This document shows, piece after piece, positions 58,365 to 64,000 of a stretch of DNA of 64,000 bases; position 1 is the stretch's first letter, and the number at the start of each line of letters is the position of its first letter. The notes below the pieces were generated by a model. That model was not told the origin of the DNA. It saw only the letters and a list, made by a program, of their open reading frames with translations, and searched no databases. Source of the stretch: Variovorax brevis (lineage in GTDB: Bacteria; Pseudomonadota; Gammaproteobacteria; Burkholderiales; Burkholderiaceae_C); assembly GCF_030317105.1 (NCBI RefSeq), contig NZ_JASZYG010000009.1, positions 1 to 64,000 of the forward strand, in the 5' to 3' direction. The position numbers were made by a program, and so were the translations under genes.

Positions 58365-61300
58365 ATGGAGTTTCATCCCGAGCACCTCTTCGACACCAAT
58401 CAAGGCGAGAACGTTGTCTGGGACGCGCTGAAGAAGGCATTCCGCGACGCGCCAGGCAGCGCCTTCTACCGGTACGCCATCGTGGACGCCAACCGGTTCG
58501 CGCGCTATGAACCGGATGTGCTCCTCGCGCTGCACCTGCGATCACCTGCCATCCTTGAATGCAAGGGATGCCGGATCGAGCACATCGAGAGCATTGCGGG
58601 ATCCGACTGGTCGATGCGCGAGGAATGGCACCGCCGCTCGGAGCATCCTGCGGTGCAAGCCCGTGACCAGTCCATCGAACTACGTCGGATGTTTCAGTCA
58701 CGCGGCATCCAGGATGTGACGGTCCAATCGCTGGTGGCTCTTCCGTTTGTCTCAAAGAACGACTGGTCCGCCAGGGGATTCGATGTGCAGGCCAGCACTG
58801 CCGGCATTCTTTTTGCCGAGGATTTTGAAGACCCGCTTCGCCTGCGGAAGTTGATCGAGCAGTGGTTGGCAAAGCGTGCCATCGATGCCACGACCCACCG
58901 CCAGATGATGGAGGTTCTTGGGGGTCATCCCGTCGAAGTCGAAGTTGTTGTCCCGCTTCCGGTCCCCGAATCAGCAAGAGGTGAGATCAAAATCCTTCGC
59001 TACCGCGGCAGGCCACCGTCGGGCGAGGACATTCTGAAACTGGTGGGTGTCAATGCCGGGACCCCGTACACCTACCTTGTGGCCACGGCCGCGCTGGAGC
59101 GCGACCGCAGGCGTGAGGGGATCGGTGGCCAGCACCAACTCATGAAGGACCTGCGCAAGGACGCGCCCCATCCGGAAGAGATGCAACTTCTCTTCTGGAA
59201 ATCCCTTCGCTACTTCATCGGGAGACCTGTCCTCCGGCGGTCTGAACAATTGCTGATGTTGCAGCGCGCCATTCGCGCGGTCGCCGGCCAGGACAAGCGC
59301 ATGGCAGATCAACTGCACCACGACGTTTTTGCCTGGCGCGATGTTTTCGTGGAACTGGAAGAGGCGGGAGAAGCCGAAGCTGCGGAGATCATCAAGGACG
59401 AAACCAACTGGAGTCATCCATCCCTTCGAAAGGTCGCCGGTGCACTGCGGGCAGCCTACCAAAAAGAAAGTCAGGTCTCGGCCCCAGGGACATCTTCTTT
59501 TGAAGACGTGGCTGGTCGCTACCTCGAGAGCGGATATTTGCCAACGCCGGTTGTGATACTCGAGGGCTTCACTCGCCTGACGACACTGCAGCGCCGCTTC
59601 ATTCAACACTGTGCGGGCAGGGCAGGGTGCCAACTGTGGGTGATTCAGCCATTTGATGAAGCGCAGGCGCGAGGATTTGCGGCGATCCACCGCACCTACG
59701 TGACCTTGGCATTGCAAACGACCATCGTTGACTGCGATTCCGACCCCGTATCGATCGAGCCCGCGTTGAATCATGTGCAACGTGGATTGTTCGCGTCCGA
59801 GGCTGAGCCCGCAGGCTTCGTCGGCGATGACTCTGTGCAACTGCGCGTCTTTCCGCATTCCAACGACGAGGTGTCCGCGTGTGTCGATGCGGTCCTGCGT
59901 GCTCTGGATGATCCGGTGGACCGACGTGCCGTTCATGAACTCGCGGTCGTTTGCGCCGATGCACCCGCGATGACGGACCTGTTGCGCGAGGAAGCCAGTC
60001 GCAGGGGCCGGGAAGAACTCTTCGCGTTGCCGCCCCGGCAACTCCTGTTGACGCCAGTGGGCCGGTTCGCCCTGACGCTGTATGAGGCCTGGGCCAATGC
60101 GGATCTGCACCTGGATCCCGAGCAGTTTGCAACCCTGCTTGCTTCGGGTTGGTTGGGCGGCCAGGCGCAACGCAGTGTGGAGCAATTCGAAGCGGTCGCG
60201 GCCCAGCAGTTCACGCATTGCCGCAGTCGCAGCGACTGGCTGGAGGCCTTCTCCCGCATTCGCGCGCAGCGCGCCACGGAAGAGCAGATCGGACAGGCCG
60301 CCACACGCTTGCCTGCTTCACGCCTCGACGAAAAGCAGTTGAAGCAATGGCAAGAGGTCATCCAGACAGTGCACCAACTGTGCAGTCGCCTCTTCAAGCC
60401 GGGAGAGCGACCGCTCGGCGCACACATCACCCAACTGCTGGACGAAATTGAACAACTCGACCCTCACAGTATCCTGGTCACCGAGCGCGAGGTGCTGGCC
60501 CGGATCCGAGAGGCGCTCGCCGAGTTGGTGGAGGCCCGCTCGGTCGGTGTGGATGCGCATGAGTTTGGCCAACTCCTGAGCGGAATGATCCATGAACGGC
60601 AGGAGGACGAAGATGGCGAGTTGGGAGGAGCGACGGGTCCGATGAACCAGGGCCGAGTCTGGGTGGTGGGACCTGAAGGTATTGACAACGTCACCCGTCA
60701 CACGGTGTTCTTCCTGGGTGTCGACGATCGCCGGATGCCGGCACCCGGCGTACCGCCTTGGCCCCGCGTGCAGTGGTCCGCCGGGGAACACATCGAGCGT
60801 CAACGATACCGGTTCCTGGCAGTGGTCCGCGCAGCCCGTCACCGCCTCTGGCTGAGTTGTTCGAGGCACGACTGGGAGCGCGACTATCGACCTTCCCCCT
60901 ATCTGGAGGAAGTCGCACGCTTGCTGGAAGGATCCGCGCATCTTGAGCAGGACGGGGCCGGCTCGCGGTCGTCGCCAGCCAACGCTCCAGAAGCGGCTTG
61001 CGCACCAAGGCCACCCGCAGTCGGCATTGTCCGAAGTGAGTACGAACTAGATGAATTGGCGGTCTACCGTCTCTGCCCGCATCGCTTCAAACTGGAGTCG
61101 CTGAATGACTGGGCACGTTGTTACGAGAGCGACTGGCAGCTGCAATGGAGTGCTCGAGGCGTCTGGCTGTCCATGATCCTCCATCAGGTCAGCGTCGATC
61201 CGACCGACCAGGAGGAATCGGACGTCGGGGAGAGACTTGAGTCTGCGCTGGCGCTGGTCAAGCCTATGGTTCAGGCGCGGTTTGCAGGCCTCTCCACGCT

Positions 61301-61790
61301 CGCCTGGATCACGATAGAGAACGATGTACGCAACAGTGTCCAGTACCTGCTGCAACCCGCCGGCCGTGATCAGTTGCCGTTGGGAAGTATTCTTCCGGGA
61401 CTGGAAGGCTCCAAAGAGATTGCGATCGATGATCGGCGAAGTGTCACCGTCAGGACGCGGCCAGACTACAGACAGATGCGGGGGCGGTATTTGTGGTTGT
61501 TGGCCCAAACCAATCAATCCAGTTTGTGGCTCCAGCATGGCAAGAAAGACGTCGAACCCAGTGAAGGCACCGACGACGGAACTGAAGTATTCCGGCGCCT
61601 CTATGAGGCAGTGGACTGGTGGCGCACGTTGACCAACAAGGTGGCCAGTTCCCACATGCTCTCTGCCGTCGACAAGAACGAGTTGCTCGACACCATCTTG
61701 CGTGTTGAGGCCGGGCACTTTCCAAAGAACCCCGGAGAGCATTGCGAATACTGTCCCGTTCAGCGCGGGTGCATGGGCATGAAGTCATGA
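58365..61790 (+). CDS. NERD nuclease fused to an AddB/RecC-like protein
   Basis: 1141 residues. The N-terminal ~110 residues look like a NERD nuclease domain of the PD-(D/E)XK type: Glu 15 in 'NQGENVVWDALKKAF', Asp 51 in 'YEPDVLLAL' and Glu 65/Lys 67 in 'AILECKGCRIEH'. The long middle resembles the helicase-like body of AddB/RecC, e.g. 'VFPHSNDEVSACVDAVLRAL' and 'NVTRHTVFFLGVDDRRMP'. Cys 904 and the C-terminal CX2CX5C (Cys 1127, 1130, 1136) match the AddB iron-sulphur pattern, but where AddB has the D-x-K nuclease residues this protein reads 'YLWLLAQTNQSSLW', so that nuclease looks dead. No Walker A is seen. The ATG has no clear ribosome site. The last codons overlap the helicase gene by ATGA. 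Confidence 0.78.
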   Translation: MEFHPEHLFDTNQGENVVWDALKKAFRDAPGSAFYRYAIVDANRFARYEPDVLLALHLRSPAILECKGCRIEHIESIAGSDWSMREEWHRRSEHPAVQARDQSIELRRMFQSRGIQDVTVQSLVALPFVSKNDWSARGFDVQASTAGILFAEDFEDPLRLRKLIEQWLAKRAIDATTHRQMMEVLGGHPVEVEVVVPLPVPESARGEIKILRYRGRPPSGEDILKLVGVNAGTPYTYLVATAALERDRRREGIGGQHQLMKDLRKDAPHPEEMQLLFWKSLRYFIGRPVLRRSEQLLMLQRAIRAVAGQDKRMADQLHHDVFAWRDVFVELEEAGEAEAAEIIKDETNWSHPSLRKVAGALRAAYQKESQVSAPGTSSFEDVAGRYLESGYLPTPVVILEGFTRLTTLQRRFIQHCAGRAGCQLWVIQPFDEAQARGFAAIHRTYVTLALQTTIVDCDSDPVSIEPALNHVQRGLFASEAEPAGFVGDDSVQLRVFPHSNDEVSACVDAVLRALDDPVDRRAVHELAVVCADAPAMTDLLREEASRRGREELFALPPRQLLLTPVGRFALTLYEAWANADLHLDPEQFATLLASGWLGGQAQRSVEQFEAVAAQQFTHCRSRSDWLEAFSRIRAQRATEEQIGQAATRLPASRLDEKQLKQWQEVIQTVHQLCSRLFKPGERPLGAHITQLLDEIEQLDPHSILVTEREVLARIREALAELVEARSVGVDAHEFGQLLSGMIHERQEDEDGELGGATGPMNQGRVWVVGPEGIDNVTRHTVFFLGVDDRRMPAPGVPPWPRVQWSAGEHIERQRYRFLAVVRAARHRLWLSCSRHDWERDYRPSPYLEEVARLLEGSAHLEQDGAGSRSSPANAPEAACAPRPPAVGIVRSEYELDELAVYRLCPHRFKLESLNDWARCYESDWQLQWSARGVWLSMILHQVSVDPTDQEESDVGERLESALALVKPMVQARFAGLSTLAWITIENDVRNSVQYLLQPAGRDQLPLGSILPGLEGSKEIAIDDRRSVTVRTRPDYRQMRGRYLWLLAQTNQSSLWLQHGKKDVEPSEGTDDGTEVFRRLYEAVDWWRTLTNKVASSHMLSAVDKNELLDTILRVEAGHFPKNPGEHCEYCPVQRGCMGMKS

Positions 61791-64000
61791 GTGCACAAGG
61801 CAGCACCCCTGACGTCTTGCCGTGGAGCGGAATTGGAGTCACCAGTGAGCAGCACGCCATCCTTGACCACCTGACCCATGAGCCTGTTACGGTGGTCAGT
61901 GCCGGTGCGGGTGCGGGCAAAACCTACACCACCGTCGCGGCGGTGACGGAACTCGTGGCAAGCGGCAAAGCCAATGCCGACGAGTTTGTCTTGATCACCT
62001 TCACCAACCAGGCTGCCAGCGAGATGCGTGAACGCCTGCAGAAGGAATGGCTGCGCCAGCGCGCCCGGTCGGGCGACCTGGCCACGCGTGAGAAGTGGAT
62101 TGAACAGCGCGAGCGACTCAGCGCTTCCTTCGCAGGAACCATTCACGGCTTCTGCAAGCAACTGCTGGATCTCTACGGCTACGAAGGAGGGATCGCACGG
62201 GAGGCAACGGTCAGCGTTTCCAGTCGGCGCTTGGCGGACGCAGTCCGTGACGTGGCACTTCAGTACATCGAGTCGGGTGATCAAGACCCCGTGGGCGCAC
62301 TGGTGAAGCAACGTGTCCTTGCAGAGTATGAATTGCGCAATCGCTTGACGACCATGGTGCAGGAGGCACGCAATCTCGGCATCCGGACGGGTGACTTGCT
62401 TGTTGCGACGCGTCGACAGGCCGACGACGACGGAAAGGCGCTGAGGGTGCGCTTCGCGCAATGCATGAACGACATCGAGTCGCGCTACGAGCATGCGTGC
62501 GAGGTCGACCAGAAACTCGACCCCGCGGCGCTACTGCTCAAGACTTCCGCGTTGCTGCACTCCGAAGACGGGCCTGCGGTCCTCGAGCGCATCGGGCGAC
62601 GATTCCGCTATCTGTTCATTGACGAGTTCCAGGATACGAGCGCCACCCAGGTCGAGATTGCGTCGGCATTGGCGCGTGTGCTCAAGGTCGTGGTTGTGGG
62701 CGACCGCAAACAGGCCATCTATGCATTCACTGGTGCGAACCAAACGTTGCTGATGAAGTTTGCAAAGCAGCATGCCACGCACCCACTGCCGCTGCGACTG
62801 TCAGGGCGACCGAGCAAACCGCTGTTGGATGTACAGAACGCCTTGTTTCGCTCGATGAAGAGCAGGTTTCCGGATCTGGATGATCCGCTCCAGGCCAGTG
62901 ACCGGAACGTCGTACCCGGCGACAAGTTGCCGCCGTGCGTGGTGCTCTACGCAGATCAGGGCGATGACCACGAAAAGTTAAATGCTGCCGCCCGGATACG
63001 AGGCCTCTTCAATGTCCCGGTGGACCGGAGTGACGGAGGAAGGAGCCCGGTAGAGCCTGGCGATATCGCCGTACTGGTTCGGAGCAACTACGAAGTCGGG
63101 GAATGGGTGGACGCGCTCCAAGCGCAAGGCGTCCTGGCGCGTGCAGACAGCGGCACGCCGATCCTGCGGCGGCCCGAAGTTGTGGCGACGTACCGCCTCC
63201 TACAGTTGCTCGTTCGCTATCCCGATGACGTGGCCTTGGTGGAAGCCCTCAACACACCCTATCTGCGCGAGGTCGACCTTTCACCTGAGATAGCCAGCCT
63301 GATGAGTTATGGCCGCCAACGAGGCAGACCGCTGACGGATGCATTCGAACGGAGATTCGGGGCGATTGCTACCAAGCTGATTGATATCCGCAACGCGTCG
63401 CTGACGGCAACGGTGCCCCAATTGCTGGGCCATATCGATGAGACCTTTGGCTTGAAGCGTTGGTACCGCGAGGCCGGAGTCGAAGACGCAGCGCTGGCGC
63501 TTGATCGACTTCGCGACTACGCCCGTAACCAGTTTGCCAATGATCAGGCCCTGACACTCAGGACCTTCGTCGAAATTCTGGGCCGCGACATTTCGGCCGG
63601 CAAAGAACTGCGAGAAGCCGCTGAACACGAAGTTCGGCGTCCCCCTTACGTGCGGGTGATGACCATTCACCGCGCGAAGGGACTCGAATTTCCAATCGTT
63701 GTCATCCCGAACCTGCAGGCAACACGTTCAAAAACCAGGCCACCCAAGTTCATGCTCGATGCGGAGCATGGCTTGGAGATCAATCTGTGGCCCGACGTCA
63801 ACTCCGCATCCAGACGCTTTTTTGACCTCACTGCGGATGCAAAAAGAGCTTCGTTGAGTGAAGAGATGCGATTGTTCTACGTGGCCGTGACCAGGGCTCA
63901 ACGCATGGTCTTGCTGCTGGGGCAGGATGCCCCATCAAATGAAGCAGGCAACGAAGGCAACAGCAAAAACCACAGTTGGCAAGACGAAGTCTCGGATGCG
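61787..64000 (+). CDS. UvrD/AddA-like superfamily 1 helicase (3' end outside window)
   Basis: The frame runs from ATG 61787 to the window end, 738 codons without a stop. Superfamily 1A motifs are all present in order: Q-motif 'GVTSEQHAILDH', Walker A 'VVSAGAGAGKTYTTVAAV' (Lys 45), 'LITFTNQAASEMRERL' (Ia), 'AGTIHGFCKQLL', 'YLFIDEFQDTSATQVEIA' (II; Asp 279, Glu 280), 'VVVGDRKQAIYAFTGANQ' (III), 'VMTIHRAKGLEFPIVVIPN' (V) and 'LFYVAVTRAQRMVLLLG' (VI). The segments between resemble AddA/RecB more than Rep. Whether a nuclease domain follows is not visible. It is translationally coupled to the NERD/AddB-like gene. Confidence 0.93.
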   Translation, partial: MSAQGSTPDVLPWSGIGVTSEQHAILDHLTHEPVTVVSAGAGAGKTYTTVAAVTELVASGKANADEFVLITFTNQAASEMRERLQKEWLRQRARSGDLATREKWIEQRERLSASFAGTIHGFCKQLLDLYGYEGGIAREATVSVSSRRLADAVRDVALQYIESGDQDPVGALVKQRVLAEYELRNRLTTMVQEARNLGIRTGDLLVATRRQADDDGKALRVRFAQCMNDIESRYEHACEVDQKLDPAALLLKTSALLHSEDGPAVLERIGRRFRYLFIDEFQDTSATQVEIASALARVLKVVVVGDRKQAIYAFTGANQTLLMKFAKQHATHPLPLRLSGRPSKPLLDVQNALFRSMKSRFPDLDDPLQASDRNVVPGDKLPPCVVLYADQGDDHEKLNAAARIRGLFNVPVDRSDGGRSPVEPGDIAVLVRSNYEVGEWVDALQAQGVLARADSGTPILRRPEVVATYRLLQLLVRYPDDVALVEALNTPYLREVDLSPEIASLMSYGRQRGRPLTDAFERRFGAIATKLIDIRNASLTATVPQLLGHIDETFGLKRWYREAGVEDAALALDRLRDYARNQFANDQALTLRTFVEILGRDISAGKELREAAEHEVRRPPYVRVMTIHRAKGLEFPIVVIPNLQATRSKTRPPKFMLDAEHGLEINLWPDVNSASRRFFDLTADAKRASLSEEMRLFYVAVTRAQRMVLLLGQDAPSNEAGNEGNSKNHSWQDEVSDA

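Overview
The window looks like the chromosome of a GC-rich betaproteobacterium of the Burkholderiales, most likely Comamonadaceae and close to Variovorax. This is inferred from very high GC, codon use, gene order (tuf-rpsJ, atpIBEFHAGDC, lipB-lipA) and many typical protein sequences; it was not checked by a search.

Layout. 1-8080: end of tuf, rpsJ, then a strong terminator, an intruding two-gene exported cassette (a putative zinc metalloprotease lipoprotein and a small secreted protein), a fresh promoter, and the rest of the S10 ribosomal operon (rplC to rpsQ) closed by a terminator. 8087-11725: peroxiredoxin, GNAT, cytochrome b561, cytochrome c', a TlpA-type thioredoxin and a lipoprotein. 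11814-14320: a permease-less phosphotransferase chain (EIIA-Man type, HPr, EI). 14398-18560: a Spy-like envelope protein, a DUF4260-like membrane protein and an OmpR/EnvZ-type two-component pair followed by an MDR reductase, preceded by a ribosome-site-masking hairpin and a 10-bp direct repeat. 18570-24178 (minus strand): two transporters, an acyl-CoA synthetase, lipA, lipB and a DUF493/YbeD protein. 24299-32115: the complete F1Fo ATP synthase operon, with a small lipoprotein gene and a long hairpin placed between atpG and atpD.

32173-38838 is a sugar-uptake locus: ROK regulator, RbsA/RbsC/RbsB-type ABC importer and a Gfo/Idh/MocA oxidoreductase. It is full of repeats: three 23-bp tandem copies, two copies of a nested-hairpin repeat around the permease, a long inverted repeat before the oxidoreductase and a ten-copy hexanucleotide tract. 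38914-45012 is the four-gene ligase-associated DNA-damage set: MBL-fold exonuclease, ATP-dependent ligase, Lhr-like helicase and PdeM phosphoesterase. Another copy of the long inverted repeat sits across the ligase/helicase junction. 45014-50702 holds TPM-domain and LemA membrane proteins, a Rossmann protein, an NTF2-like protein, a YheT-like hydrolase, a conserved hypothetical and a cytochrome c5-like protein. 50815-57601 is an RND efflux operon with a divergent TetR/AcrR regulator and an AcrR-like operator.

The right end changes character. After tRNA-Arg(CCG) and its terminator come about 600 bases without a convincing gene, then two genes overlapping by 4 bases: a 1141-aa protein with an N-terminal NERD-type nuclease, an AddB/RecC-like body and AddB-like iron-sulphur cysteines, and a UvrD/AddA-like helicase that runs off the window. 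I regard this AddAB-like pair with a relocated nuclease as the best candidate for an undescribed system, probably DNA defence or repair carried on an element next to the tRNA.
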